DNA of 64,000 nucleotides from Alcanivorax sp. (GCA_017794945.1 CP051239.1:2904692-2968691); one strand, 5' to 3'. Counted from the stretch's first letter, positions 8,550 to 16,987 are shown. Made by a program: numbers and translations. The notes: generated by a model from the sequence alone, not told the origin.

Positions 8550-9941
8550 ATGACCTCTTCCCAGGAGGCCTGGCGACCGGTTCTCAAGAACAGCGGGCAG
8601 CCGGTCTATATTCGTATCGCCGACGCCATCGGCGATGACATCCTGGCCGGCCGGCTGGGGGTCGGCGAGCGCCTGCCACCGTTGCGGGATCTGGCCGAAA
8701 CCCTGCAACTCAATTACGCCACCGTGTCGCGGGGCTACGGCGAGGCGCAGCGACGCGGCCTGATTTACTCGCGCGTGGGCCAGGGCTCTTTCGTGTGCCG
8801 GCCGGGCCGTGCCAGCCGCCGCAGCGCCAGCGCCGACCGGGCGGTGGATATGACCATGAACCTGCCGCCGGAACCGCGCGACCCGCTGCTGCGCGAGCGC
8901 ATGGAAGCCGGGCTGAGGGCCCTGGGGCCGGACCTCCAGCCGTTGATGCGCTATCAGGAATTCGGTGGCTCCACGGAGGACCGCGAAGCGGCGGTGGCCT
9001 GGCTGGAGCGGCGCCCACTGACTGTGAGCGAGGACCGGGTGCTGGTCTGCCCGGGCGTGCAAAGCGCCTTGCTGGCGGTGCTCGGTAACCTGGCCCGGCC
9101 CGGTGACGTGGTGCTGTGCGAGGCGCTGACTTACCCGGGGCTGCGAGCCATCGCCGGGCAGCTGGGCCTGCGCCTGGTGGGGGTGCCGCTGGACGACGAC
9201 GGCATTGATCCGGACGCGCTGGCAAAGCTCTGCGCGGAACACCATCCCAAGGCGCTGTACTGCAATCCGGTGCTCCTTAATCCGGCGGCGGTGACCCTCA
9301 GTGAAGAGCGCCGGCACCGGGTGGTGCAGATCGCCCGCCGTCACAACCTGCCGATCATCGAGGACGATGCCTACGGGCTGCTGCCCACACACCGGCCACC
9401 GGCGTTGGCGGCGCTGGCGCCGGAGCTGACCTATTACCTGTGCGGTTTCAGCAAGTCACTGGGGGCCGGGCTGCGCATCGCCTACCTGGCGTTGCCCTCG
9501 GCCCGCTTGCGTTCAAGGCTGGCGGTCACCTTGCGCGCCACCACGGTGATGGCGTCGCCGATTACCGCCGCGCTGGCGTCCTGTTGGGTACAGGACGGCA
9601 CCGCCGACCTGGCCCTGACGCTGACCCGCCGCGAGTCCCAGGCGCGCCAGGAACTGGTCGCGGAGATCCTGGCCGGTGCCGACTACCGGTCGCACCCGGA
9701 GGCCTTCCACGTCTGGCTGCGGATGCCGCCCGCCTGGAGCCGGGTGGCGTTCGCCGCGCGGCTGCGCGCCCAGGGCATCAATGTGGTGGTCAGCGACGCC
9801 TTCGCGGTCAACGGCAAGCCGCCGGAAGCGGTGCGGCTTTGCCTGGGCGGCCCCGCCAGCCGCCAGGATCTGGGGCATGCCCTGCATGTGATCGCCGACG
9901 CCCTGCAACAGCCGGGCGCCGCCAGTGCCGGCTTTTTCTGA
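8550..9941 (+). CDS. MocR-type transcriptional regulator (GntR + aminotransferase)
   Basis: The 463-residue protein has an N-terminal GntR winged helix ('QPVYIRIADAIGDDILAGRL', then 'LPPLRDLAETLQLNYATVSR') in residues 12-80. This is joined to a fold-type I aminotransferase domain with the PLP lysine at about 302 in 'CGFSKSLGAGLRIAYL' and the 'EDDAYG' cofactor-binding segment near residue 271. MocR proteins sense an amine, amino acid or PLP adduct and usually control a divergent operon, so this is the likely regulator of Nit1C. The ATG follows GGAG at seven bases. A PLP-dependent sensor suggests the inducer is an amine or amino acid, which is inference. Confidence 0.9.
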   Translation: MTSSQEAWRPVLKNSGQPVYIRIADAIGDDILAGRLGVGERLPPLRDLAETLQLNYATVSRGYGEAQRRGLIYSRVGQGSFVCRPGRASRRSASADRAVDMTMNLPPEPRDPLLRERMEAGLRALGPDLQPLMRYQEFGGSTEDREAAVAWLERRPLTVSEDRVLVCPGVQSALLAVLGNLARPGDVVLCEALTYPGLRAIAGQLGLRLVGVPLDDDGIDPDALAKLCAEHHPKALYCNPVLLNPAAVTLSEERRHRVVQIARRHNLPIIEDDAYGLLPTHRPPALAALAPELTYYLCGFSKSLGAGLRIAYLALPSARLRSRLAVTLRATTVMASPITAALASCWVQDGTADLALTLTRRESQARQELVAEILAGADYRSHPEAFHVWLRMPPAWSRVAFAARLRAQGINVVVSDAFAVNGKPPEAVRLCLGGPASRQDLGHALHVIADALQQPGAASAGFF

Positions 9942-10039
9942 GCGGTCCGTACTTTCGGAGGGCTGGCCAACGCCGGCCCGATGCGGAATGCTTGGTCTGG
10001 TGTACGAGTGGGGAAGAGTCAAAGTGGGGGAGCGCTGAT

Positions 10040-10630
10040 ATGGCGGATCTGGAATTCTGGTTCGATTTCGCCAGCCCCTACGCCTATCTGGCGGCGGAGA
10101 CCATCGAGCCGGCCGCCGCCGAGGCGGGCGTGCGGGTGATCTGGAAGCCGTTCCTGCTGGGCCCGATTTTCAGCGAGCAGGGCTGGACCGATTCGCCCTT
10201 CAACCTTTACCCGGCCCGGGGCCGCTACCTGTGGCTGGATCTACAGCGGGAAACCCGGCGCCTGGGCATTGCCTGGCGCCGGCCGGCGCGCTTCCCGTTC
10301 AACAGCACCCTGGCCACCAAAACCGCCACCTGGATCGACACCGGGTTCCGGCTGCCGGCGTATTGCCGGGCGGTGTTCCGGGCCGGCTTCGCCGAGCGCC
10401 GTGATCCGGCCACGCCCACGGTGATCGAGGAGTGCCTGCGCCAGGCCGGGCTGGACCGCGCGCCCCTGGAGCGGGCGCTGGCGGAAGGCGGCGGGGAGCG
10501 CACCCGCGCCGATGTGACCGCGGCCCGGCAGCGGGATATTTTCGGGGCGCCGTCGTTCGTGGTGAACGGGGAGCTGTTCTGGGGGAACGAGCGCCTCGGA
10601 GCGGCCCTGGAGCGCGCCTGGGTGGACTAG
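10040..10630 (+). CDS. DsbA-family 2-hydroxychromene-2-carboxylate isomerase-like
   Basis: The 196-residue protein starts 'LEFWFDFASPYAYLAAETIE', the opening of the 2-hydroxychromene-2-carboxylate isomerase branch of the thioredoxin/GST-kappa superfamily, where the S-P-Y serine contacts glutathione. 'DIFGAPSFVVNGELFWGNE' near residue 173 is the cis-proline region and the C-terminal family signature. Members rearrange ring-cleavage products of naphthalene-like aromatics, but many are of unknown use, and no aromatic catabolic genes are seen nearby. It lies 98 bases after the MocR gene on the same strand and may or may not be co-transcribed with it. Confidence 0.85.
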   Translation: MADLEFWFDFASPYAYLAAETIEPAAAEAGVRVIWKPFLLGPIFSEQGWTDSPFNLYPARGRYLWLDLQRETRRLGIAWRRPARFPFNSTLATKTATWIDTGFRLPAYCRAVFRAGFAERRDPATPTVIEECLRQAGLDRAPLERALAEGGGERTRADVTAARQRDIFGAPSFVVNGELFWGNERLGAALERAWVD

Positions 10631-10633
10631 CGC

Positions 10634-12328
10634 TCAGGCCCGCGGGACCAGCCCCCAGCGCTGCCACCAGGGGAGCGGTTCCGAGGTCGTCGCCGTTTCC
10701 GTTTGCGGGCCAAGCGTTTCTGGCGTGGTGAGATAACGCAGCACCAGACGGCCGATGTCCAGGCGCGGCTGATAATGCAGAAACAGGCCGCCCAGGGTGC
10801 CGAACACCCGCGCCAGCATCACGAACTCCGCCGGTATCTTTTCCACCGGGTCATCCTCCATGCGAATCAACAGCGCGCGCACCTGTTCCATCAGCGCTTC
10901 CGGGCTGGGCCATTGCGGGTTGGCGCCGCTGTTTTCCATCATCGCCACGCGAATCTGATCGAGCAGGGCGTCGGTGAACGCCAAAAGGGTGTCCGGGCGG
11001 CCGCTGCGGGTGGCGAAACCAAGCTCCGCCAGGGTTTCCGCGATCACCGTCCGTTCGCCGACAATGGCGGCCTGCAGCACCCGGAAGTAGCCGCGCCGGT
11101 AGGTTTCCGGCAGCGTCATGGCGCAGCCGAAGTCGAGCACCACCACGCGGCCTTCGTCGTCGACCAGCAGGTTGCCCGGGTGCGGGTCGGCCTGGAACAG
11201 GCCACCCACCAGCACCTGCCGGAACCAGGCGTCGAGCAGGGCGTACAGAATGCCGCTGATGGCGTCGTGATCGCCGCGGTCACGGTGTTCGTCGAGCACC
11301 GTGGTGAGCTTGCGCCCGTGGATGAACTCGCTGGTCAGCACGCGCCGGCCGCACAGGTTGTCCACGGTGGCGGGGACGGTGACCGCCGGTTGCGGCGCCA
11401 GCTGGGCGCGCACACGTCGCATCGCTTGCGCTTCGCCGAGGTAGTCCAACTCGTCGCGCACGGTACGCTGGATTTCCCCGATGATGGTGTCGAAATCCAT
11501 CGGCGGCAGGGCGCCACGCACGCTGTCGATGAACACCTTCAGCAGCGTCATATCCAGTTCGATGACCTCATCCAGGCCCGGCCGCTGAATCTTCACCGCC
11601 ACCTCGCGACCATCCGCCAGCCGGGCCTTGTGCACCTGGCCGATGCTGGCGGCGGCCAGCGGTTGCGGGTCAACGTACTCGAACAGTTGCTCCAAGGGAG
11701 CACCGAACTCCTGCTCGATCACGCCACGCACCGCCTCGAAGGTTTCCGGACGGGCCTGGTCCTGCAACTGGGCGAGCTCCTCCACCCACGCGGCGGGCAG
11801 CAGATCCGGGCGGCTGGACAGGATCTGCCCGATCTTCAGAAAGGCGCCGCCCTGTTCCAGGGACGTTTTGCGGAAACGGCGCGCGTTCTTGCGGTGCAGG
11901 GCGGTCAAAGCCGCCTCTTGCATGCTGGAGGGCAGGAACGCCGAACGCGTGCCCCAAAGCCGGTAGCTGGCCACCACCCGCGTGAGCATCCAGCCGGTCA
12001 CCGACAGCCGTTTCAGCCGCGCGGGCCAGCGTTTCGCCTCGCGGGCCAGCTCCTGGCATTCGCCGGCCACATCGCCGGCGCCGCTTTCGATGGCGCGCCA
12101 GGCGGACAATGCCTGCTGCGCCAGCTCACGGCCCTGCCAGGCGGTGCGTTCGATGGCTTTCAGCGTGCCTTCCATGACCGCCAGCCAGGCGCGCAGGCCG
12201 CTGTCCTGCTGGTGGCCGCTGAAGGCTTTCAGCGCCGGCCAGTGGTGGTCGTGGTGCTCGACATCGGTACTGTCGATCCCCTGGTTTTCGCTGCCGTGGG
12301 TGATGGTGGCTTGCCGGGATACGGTCAT
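10634..12328 (-). CDS. ABC1/UbiB-family atypical kinase
   Basis: The protein has 564 residues from the ATG chosen. It carries the ABC1 (ADCK/UbiB) kinase marks: the KxGQ motif in 'FLKIGQILSSRPDLLP', an alanine-rich nucleotide loop 'LAAASIGQVHKARL', lysine in 'EVAVKIQRPG', and 'QADPHPGNLLVDD...VLDFG' as catalytic and metal-binding loops. Relatives support ubiquinone biosynthesis or lipid handling through ATPase activity. Unlike UbiB, it lacks obvious C-terminal membrane helices and has an N-terminal extension of about 100 residues. AAGGGG sits well before this ATG; another in-frame ATG lies six codons upstream. It is not in a ubi operon, so it may be a paralogue of UbiB rather than UbiB itself. 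Confidence 0.85.
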   Translation of the reverse strand: MTVSRQATITHGSENQGIDSTDVEHHDHHWPALKAFSGHQQDSGLRAWLAVMEGTLKAIERTAWQGRELAQQALSAWRAIESGAGDVAGECQELAREAKRWPARLKRLSVTGWMLTRVVASYRLWGTRSAFLPSSMQEAALTALHRKNARRFRKTSLEQGGAFLKIGQILSSRPDLLPAAWVEELAQLQDQARPETFEAVRGVIEQEFGAPLEQLFEYVDPQPLAAASIGQVHKARLADGREVAVKIQRPGLDEVIELDMTLLKVFIDSVRGALPPMDFDTIIGEIQRTVRDELDYLGEAQAMRRVRAQLAPQPAVTVPATVDNLCGRRVLTSEFIHGRKLTTVLDEHRDRGDHDAISGILYALLDAWFRQVLVGGLFQADPHPGNLLVDDEGRVVVLDFGCAMTLPETYRRGYFRVLQAAIVGERTVIAETLAELGFATRSGRPDTLLAFTDALLDQIRVAMMENSGANPQWPSPEALMEQVRALLIRMEDDPVEKIPAEFVMLARVFGTLGGLFLHYQPRLDIGRLVLRYLTTPETLGPQTETATTSEPLPWWQRWGLVPRA

Positions 12329-12348
12329 AGGGACGCCCCTTGTCATTT

Positions 12349-12362
12349 AATGTATTACAAAA
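12349..12362. promoter_or_regulatory. Candidate operator upstream of ABC1 kinase gene
   Basis: The sequence AATGTATTACAAAA contains the perfect palindrome TGTA-T-TACA. It lies 20 bases before the kinase start. A near-identical copy (13 of 14 bases) precedes the ribbon-helix-helix gene, and a partial copy (TTGTTACAAAAT) sits at 12403-12414. Small palindromes repeated upstream of two adjacent genes, one encoding a ribbon-helix-helix protein, suggest an operator. No binding evidence exists. Confidence 0.4.
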
Positions 12363-12413
12363 TAGGGCAGCCGGGGCGCTCTGGCAATGGTGATGTGAAC
12401 ACTTGTTACAAAA

Positions 12414-12920
12414 TTATCCGGCGGCCTCTTTGTCGAGGCAATCCCGGCACAGCCACACCACCGGGGCGGCGGGTTCGGTGGTCAACCCGCGCAGCGCTTT
12501 TTGGCCGCGGGAGAGGGTGACACCGCACTGGGTGCAGTGGGTGGGCTTGTTGACGATCACTTCCTGCCAGGCGTCCACCGCGTCGAGCAGGGCGCGGGCC
12601 ACGGTGCCGCCCTGGTCGGCGGGCACGAAGGTGGCGGGATCGCGGGGCTGGCCCTTGGCGGCGGAGGCCAGGCGCCGCGCGTCGCGGGCCACGTTATCCA
12701 CCAGTTGCGAGGAATCGGCGACGATGCCGTCCACCAGCCGGAAGCTGTCTTCCAGCACGTTGCGGATCAGGTGGGACACGGTGACACGCTCGCGCTCGGC
12801 GGCGTGGCGCAGGCTGTCCTCCAGGTCCTGGGGCACGCGGGTCTGGATCACCCGGTCCTTGCGTTCGCTTTCCGGCGCCGGCCGTCTTCCCCGGCGGCTT
12901 TTACGCGGCTTGTCGGTCAT
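12414..12920 (-). CDS. Ribbon-helix-helix-like protein with zinc-ribbon tail
   Basis: The 168-residue protein starts with a very basic stretch (KPRKSRRGRRP). 'DRVIQTRVPQDLEDSLRHAA' and 'ERVTVSHLIRNVLED' then form a strand-helix-helix unit typical of Arc/MetJ-type DNA-binding proteins (residues 22-58). The C-terminus has CxxC ('HCTQCG') and a second CxxC ('LCRDC') 26 residues later, a likely zinc ribbon. The exact family was not recognised. It precedes the ABC1 kinase gene on the same strand, and both carry the same short palindromic motif upstream, so it may regulate itself and the kinase gene. Confidence 0.65.
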   Translation of the reverse strand: MTDKPRKSRRGRRPAPESERKDRVIQTRVPQDLEDSLRHAAERERVTVSHLIRNVLEDSFRLVDGIVADSSQLVDNVARDARRLASAAKGQPRDPATFVPADQGGTVARALLDAVDAWQEVIVNKPTHCTQCGVTLSRGQKALRGLTTEPAAPVVWLCRDCLDKEAAG

Positions 12921-12956
12921 GGTGGTCGATCACGGCGTGTTGGTTCAGGTCACCAC

Positions 12957-12970
12957 AATGTACTACAAAA
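12957..12970. promoter_or_regulatory. Candidate operator upstream of ribbon-helix-helix gene
   Basis: The sequence AATGTACTACAAAA differs at one base from the copy before the ABC1 kinase gene. It lies 36 bases upstream of the ribbon-helix-helix start codon, a position suited to autoregulation. The assignment is inference from repetition and placement. Confidence 0.4.
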
Positions 12971-13017
12971 AATCTCAACACGCTCCTGGGCTGGTTCTCT
13001 CCATCCGGGACGCGGTG

Positions 13018-13110
13018 CAATGGTGGTGCCTTCCGGGATCGCTCAAGCCCTCCATGGCGCTCTCATTTGGCCATCTCTGGCCAAATAGGTCCCTGCAGGC
13101 ACCACCATTG
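13018..13110. repeat. Nested inverted-repeat element, copy A
   Basis: The outer arms are perfect 13-base inverted repeats (CAATGGTGGTGCC at 13018-13030 and its complement at 13098-13110). They enclose a second perfect hairpin, ATTTGGCCA-TCTC-TGGCCAAAT (13065-13086). The 477-base spacer between the ribbon-helix-helix gene and the photolyase gene holds this element, copy B and a REP-like sequence, and no credible coding sequence. No transposase is nearby. Confidence 0.6.
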
Positions 13111-13204
13111 CCCCGCTCACTTTGCAGCGGAACCGCCACGGGGCATAACACCGCCTGGACCTTTCTACGAAGTGGGTTTGTGGCGGCGACTTTCCCAAGG
13201 AGCG

Positions 13205-13312
13205 CCGGGATCGGGTGGGCCCGTCCGGGACCGTCTTTGGCCAGGGAAGGCCAAAGTCGAGCTTACAGGGATGTACTTGCAGCGTGTCCTGGACGGGCCC
13301 ACCCGATCCCGG
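13205..13312. repeat. Nested inverted-repeat element, copy B
   Basis: Perfect 22-base inverted arms occupy 13205-13226 and 13291-13312. They surround an inner hairpin, CTTTGGCC-AGGGAA-GGCCAAAG (13235-13256). The architecture (outer arms 64-67 bases apart, inner TTTGGCC/GGCCAAA hairpin) repeats that of copy A although the outer arms differ in sequence. It is probably a member of a dispersed intergenic repeat family, though copy number cannot be judged from one window. Confidence 0.65.
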
Positions 13313-13368
13313 TGCGGGCTTTCTGGAGAGAGGTCTCTGGGATCCCGCCGGGATCTCCGCTCCCTTTC

Positions 13369-13391
13369 GCGGGCGGGGCCCGCTCCCACAA
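13369..13391 (-). repeat. REP-like palindromic sequence
   Basis: This GC-rich 23-mer matches a second copy at 40827-40849 in 21 of 23 positions. It lies six bases beyond the stop codon of the photolyase gene, in the same orientation and distance as the other copy has to the maf gene. That is the usual 3'-end position of REP elements in pseudomonad-like genomes. Confidence 0.6.
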
Positions 13392-13397
13392 GGCTGC

Positions 13398-14933
13398 TTA
13401 AAGGTGTTCGGGGTCGTCGAGCAGGTGTTTGGCGCGGGCCAGGATGGCGTCGCGTTTGGGTTCGGCCATGCGCTCCCAGGCCTTGTAGATCATGCTCATG
13501 CGCGCGTGCTTCTCGAAGCGCCGCCGGTGGCGCTGGATGAAATGCCAGTAAAGGCTGTTGAAGGGGCAGCTGTTGTCCTCCTCGGCGCTGCTCACCTTGT
13601 AGGGGCAATCGCCGCAGTAGTCGGACATGCGCTGGATGTACTTGCCGCTGGCGGCGTAGGGCTTGGAGCCCAGATAGCCGCCGTCGGCATGCATCACCAT
13701 GCCCAGGGTGTTGGGCAGCTCCACCCATTCGTAGGCGTCCGCGTAGACCGCCAGATACCATTCGTGGATCTGCTTCACTTCCACGCCCAGCAGTAGGGCC
13801 AGGTTGCCGGTGACCATCAGCCTTTGAATGTGGTGGGCGTAGGCGTGCTCGCGGGTGGCGCGTACTGCTTCGGACACGCAGCGCATGCGGGTCTCGCCGC
13901 TCCAATAGAACCAGGGCAGGTCGCGGTGGCTGGCCAGGCGGTTCTCCTCGAGGTAGTCGGGCATCAGTAGCCAGTACAGGCCGCGCACGTATTCGCGCCA
14001 GCCCAGTATCTGGCGGATGAAGCCTTCCACCGCGTTGAGCGGCGCTTTGTCTTGCAGGTAGCGCTGCTCGGCGGCCTCGCACACCGCCAGGGGATCGAGC
14101 AGGCCGGCGTTGATGTACTGGCTGAGCACGCTGTGGAAGAGAAAGTCGTCGCCGCTGTCCATGGCGTCCTGGTAGTCGCCGAAGTGGGGCAGGGCGTGGT
14201 CTAGAAAGTGGCTCAGGGAAGCCTGGGCCTGCTCTTCGGTGACCGCGAACCAGAAGGGTTGCAGGTCGCCGAAGCGGTCGGGGAAGCGGGCTTCCACCAG
14301 TTCAAGCACTTCCCGGGTGGTGGCGTCCGGGGTGAAGCGCTTGGGACCGGGCGGCGGCGCCTCGCCGTCGAAGCGTTTGCGGTTTTCCTTGTCGAAGTTC
14401 CAGCGCCCACCCAGCGGCTGGCCGTCGGCGTCCATCAGCAGGCCGGTGGCGCGGCGCATGGTGCGGTAGAAGTATTCCATGCGCGGCTGCTTGCGGCCCT
14501 CGGCCCAGTCCCGGAAGGCCTCGGTGGTGCACAGGAAGCGCCGGTCATCCAGGATGCGCACGGTGCATCCGAGTTTCCGCGGCCACTGGCGCTTCATGGC
14601 CTCGAGCAGCCGCCATTCGCCGGGGGCGGTGACCAGCAGTTGGCGGGCGCCGCTGTCGCGGCGGCTGGCCAGCAGGGCATCGGTGAGATCCTGATGGTCC
14701 TGGTCCAGGGTATAGTAGTCCACCCGCCAGCCGGCCTGGCGCAGGCGCTCGGCGAAATGGCGCATGGCGGCGAACAGGAACGCGATCTTCTTGCGGTGGT
14801 GGGGCACGTAGTCGCACTCGCCGGTCACCTCCGCCATTACCACCCGGTCGCGGGTCGGGTCGCCTTCGGCCAGGCTGCTGAGATGGGGGCTGAGCTGGTC
14901 GCCGAGAATCAGTATCAGGCGGGGTGCGGCCAT
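13398..14933 (-). CDS. FeS-type cryptochrome/photolyase (PhrB/CryB-like)
   Basis: The 511-residue protein opens 'PRLILILGDQLSPHLSSL', the N-terminus of the prokaryotic FeS-BCP group. Three of the four iron-sulfur cysteines are plain in 'YCGDCPYKVSSAEEDNSC', with spacings of 3 and 13 as in Agrobacterium PhrB; the fourth is probably in 'GETRMRCVSEA'. 'NALVEGFIRQILGWREYVRG'-type sequence (here 'EGFIRQILGWREYVRGLYW') forms part of the FAD pocket. Such proteins repair (6-4) UV photoproducts or act as blue-light sensors. The ATG chosen follows AAGGA; the frame is open for 22 more codons without a good site. The AraC gene is divergent. Confidence 0.9.
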   Translation of the reverse strand: MAAPRLILILGDQLSPHLSSLAEGDPTRDRVVMAEVTGECDYVPHHRKKIAFLFAAMRHFAERLRQAGWRVDYYTLDQDHQDLTDALLASRRDSGARQLLVTAPGEWRLLEAMKRQWPRKLGCTVRILDDRRFLCTTEAFRDWAEGRKQPRMEYFYRTMRRATGLLMDADGQPLGGRWNFDKENRKRFDGEAPPPGPKRFTPDATTREVLELVEARFPDRFGDLQPFWFAVTEEQAQASLSHFLDHALPHFGDYQDAMDSGDDFLFHSVLSQYINAGLLDPLAVCEAAEQRYLQDKAPLNAVEGFIRQILGWREYVRGLYWLLMPDYLEENRLASHRDLPWFYWSGETRMRCVSEAVRATREHAYAHHIQRLMVTGNLALLLGVEVKQIHEWYLAVYADAYEWVELPNTLGMVMHADGGYLGSKPYAASGKYIQRMSDYCGDCPYKVSSAEEDNSCPFNSLYWHFIQRHRRRFEKHARMSMIYKAWERMAEPKRDAILARAKHLLDDPEHL

Positions 14934-15061
14934 GGTGGCGGTCCTTGCGCGATGGGTTGATCTACACAGGGTAGCGCTGGGCGATGAAGCCCGGGTCAAA
15001 AGTATTTATCATGGGGCGCTTGTCCGATGGGGGCAGGGCACGTGACGTTTCAGGATGGCCA

Positions 15062-16102
15062 ATGATTCAGCGAAGAACAATCAACGTACAGCGGGTGGTG
15101 AAGGTGCTGCAGGGCGCCGCTCGCGGTGGCGTGAGCATTCCGGCGCTGCTTGACCAGTGCGGTATCGAGCGGCGTGTGCTGGAAGATCCGGACGCGCGTA
15201 TTGAGCGCGATACTTTTATCCGTTTGATGTTGCTGGTCATGGAGCAGACCCAGGATGAGTTCCTGGGCTTCGGGCAGGGCCGTAAGTCCAAGCCCGGCAC
15301 GTTTTCGATGATGGCCCACGCGGTGGTCAACTGCCCCAATCTGGAAGCGGCGGTGGACCGGGGGATTCGTTTCTACAGCTTGTTTGACCTGAGCGTGGAC
15401 AGCCGGTTGCTGCGTGACGGCGACCAGGCCGCTCTGATGGTGCGGGTGGATCGCCGGCTGGATTTCCGCGATGTGATCATCGAGGCGATGCTGTTCCTGT
15501 CGCTGCGTTTCATGAGCTGGCTGGTGGGCAAGGCGGTGGAACCGCAAGCGGTGTATCTGGATTACGAGCCGGTGCGCGAGGACGACGAATACCGGTTTAT
15601 GTTCGATTGCCCGACGCACTACAACAGCGAGGTGAACCAGGTGGTGTTCCCGGCGCATTTTCTGGACCTGCCGCTGGTGCAGAACGAGCTGTCGCTGTCC
15701 AAGTTCCTGCGCGACTCGCTCGCTCAGTTGTTCGACGGCAATGTGCACAACGTGGGGCTGCCGGCGCAGATTCGCGCGATCATTTCCAACGAGTACGGCA
15801 ACCACTTTCCCGACTTTGGCGAGATTTGCGAGAAGCTCGGCATGACGCCGCAGACGCTGCGTCGCCGTCTCAAGGAAGGCAACACCAGCTATCAGGAAAT
15901 CAAGGATTCGATCCGCAAGGACGCCTCGGTGTATTACCTTTCCAAACCGGAATTGAGCATCGACGAGATCGCCCTGCTGATGGGTTTCAGCGAGGCCAGC
16001 TCTTTCCATCGGGCGTTCAAGAAGTGGACCGGTCAGACCCCGTCCGCCTACCGGCGCGACCATTTCGGCAATCCGCACGGAGACATTCATGAACCCCGCT
16101 GA
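15062..16102 (+). CDS. AraC-family transcriptional regulator (OruR-like)
   Basis: The 346-residue protein has an N-terminal Arabinose_bd-type domain ('[20 protein letters not shown]', '[20 protein letters not shown]') and a C-terminal AraC double helix-turn-helix. The latter shows '[29 protein letters not shown]' in part and '[26 protein letters not shown]', the consensus second helix. This layout is that of the OruR/ArgR-like group. AGGA precedes the ATG by six bases. Its last 14 bases overlap the purU start, so the regulator and the deformylase are coupled. Its ligand is unknown. Confidence 0.88.
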   Translation: MIQRRTINVQRVVKVLQGAARGGVSIPALLDQCGIERRVLEDPDARIERDTFIRLMLLVMEQTQDEFLGFGQGRKSKPGTFSMMAHAVVNCPNLEAAVDRGIRFYSLFDLSVDSRLLRDGDQAALMVRVDRRLDFRDVIIEAMLFLSLRFMSWLVGKAVEPQAVYLDYEPVREDDEYRFMFDCPTHYNSEVNQVVFPAHFLDLPLVQNELSLSKFLRDSLAQLFDGNVHNVGLPAQIRAIISNEYGNHFPDFGEICEKLGMTPQTLRRRLKEGNTSYQEIKDSIRKDASVYYLSKPELSIDEIALLMGFSEASSFHRAFKKWTGQTPSAYRRDHFGNPHGDIHEPR

Positions 16103-16973
16103 CAAACCCGAGGACGCGGCCACCGCCCGCCTGCTGGTGACCTGTCCGGATCAGCCCGGCATCATCAGCGCGGTGTCCACCTTCCTGTACAACCACGGTG
16201 CCAATATCACCGACCTGGATCAGCACTCCAGCGATCACCAGGACGGCACCTTCTTTCTGCGTCTGGAATTCCAGACTCCGGGCCTGGATTGCAGCCATGA
16301 AGCCCTGGAGAACAACTTCCGCAACCGCGTCGCCAACCGCTACGGGATGCAGTGGCACATCAGCTACGCCGCCGATAAGAAGCGCATGGCGGTGCTGGTG
16401 TCCCGCCATGACCACGTGATCATGGATCTGTTGTGGCGGGTGTCGCGGGGCGACCTGCCGGCGGTGATTCCGATGGTGATCAGCAACCACGACGACCTGC
16501 GCGGCGAAGTGGAGCGTTTCGGCATTCCCTATCACCACATTCCGGTCACCCGGGACAATAAGGAAGAGGCGGAAGCGCAGGCTTTGGAGCTGTTGGAAGG
16601 GCAAGTGGATGTGATTGTGCTGGCCCGCTACATGCAGATTCTCAGCCCCACCTTCGTGGCCCGGCACCCGCACCGCATCATCAATATTCATCACTCTTTT
16701 TTGCCCGCCTTCGTCGGCGCCAACCCCTATCAGCAGGCCCACGACCGGGGCGTGAAACTGATCGGCGCCACCAGCCACTACGTCACCGAGGATCTCGATC
16801 AGGGGCCGATCATCGAACAGAACGTGCAGCGCGTGTCGCACCGCCATTCGGCGGCGGAACTGCGCGGCCTGGGCCAGGACGTGGAGCGCCAGGTGATGCT
16901 GCGCGCGGTGCGCTGGCACCTGGAAGACCGGGTGATCGTGGACGGAAACAAGACGGTGGTGTTCGTTAAGTAA
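16089..16973 (+). CDS. purU: Formyltetrahydrofolate deformylase
   Basis: The 294-residue enzyme has an N-terminal ACT domain ('[20 protein letters not shown]', residues 14-33) and a formyltransferase-type catalytic domain. The domain has the Asn-His-Asp set in '[20 protein letters not shown]' and '[17 protein letters not shown]'. It hydrolyses 10-formyl-THF to THF plus formate, supplying formate for purine synthesis and balancing one-carbon pools. Length and motifs match PurU fully. It overlaps the upstream AraC gene by 14 bases. The last codons and stop form one arm of a strong hairpin. Confidence 0.95.
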   Translation: MNPADKPEDAATARLLVTCPDQPGIISAVSTFLYNHGANITDLDQHSSDHQDGTFFLRLEFQTPGLDCSHEALENNFRNRVANRYGMQWHISYAADKKRMAVLVSRHDHVIMDLLWRVSRGDLPAVIPMVISNHDDLRGEVERFGIPYHHIPVTRDNKEEAEAQALELLEGQVDVIVLARYMQILSPTFVARHPHRIINIHHSFLPAFVGANPYQQAHDRGVKLIGATSHYVTEDLDQGPIIEQNVQRVSHRHSAAELRGLGQDVERQVMLRAVRWHLEDRVIVDGNKTVVFVK

Positions 16974-16987
16974 CGAACACCACCGTC
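16952..16987 (+). terminator. 17-bp hairpin spanning the purU stop codon
   Basis: Two perfect 17-base arms (16952-16968 and 16971-16987) are separated by only two bases. The left arm is coding (the last purU codons) and the right arm begins with the TAA stop. No T-run follows, so it is not a classic intrinsic terminator. It could act as a transcript-end stabiliser or a Rho-linked stop. Confidence 0.5.

Noticed and set aside
10703..12520. 605-codon plus-strand frame opposite the ABC1 kinase gene
   Set aside because: His/Gln-rich translation without motifs. It is the GC-driven shadow of the kinase gene.
12921..13397. Small genes in the repeat-rich spacer
   Set aside because: All frames there are interrupted or dictated by the inverted repeats, without start sites.
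13165..14082. Minus-strand frame crossing the repeat spacer and photolyase gene
   Set aside because: It is out of frame with the photolyase motifs and reads through inverted repeats.
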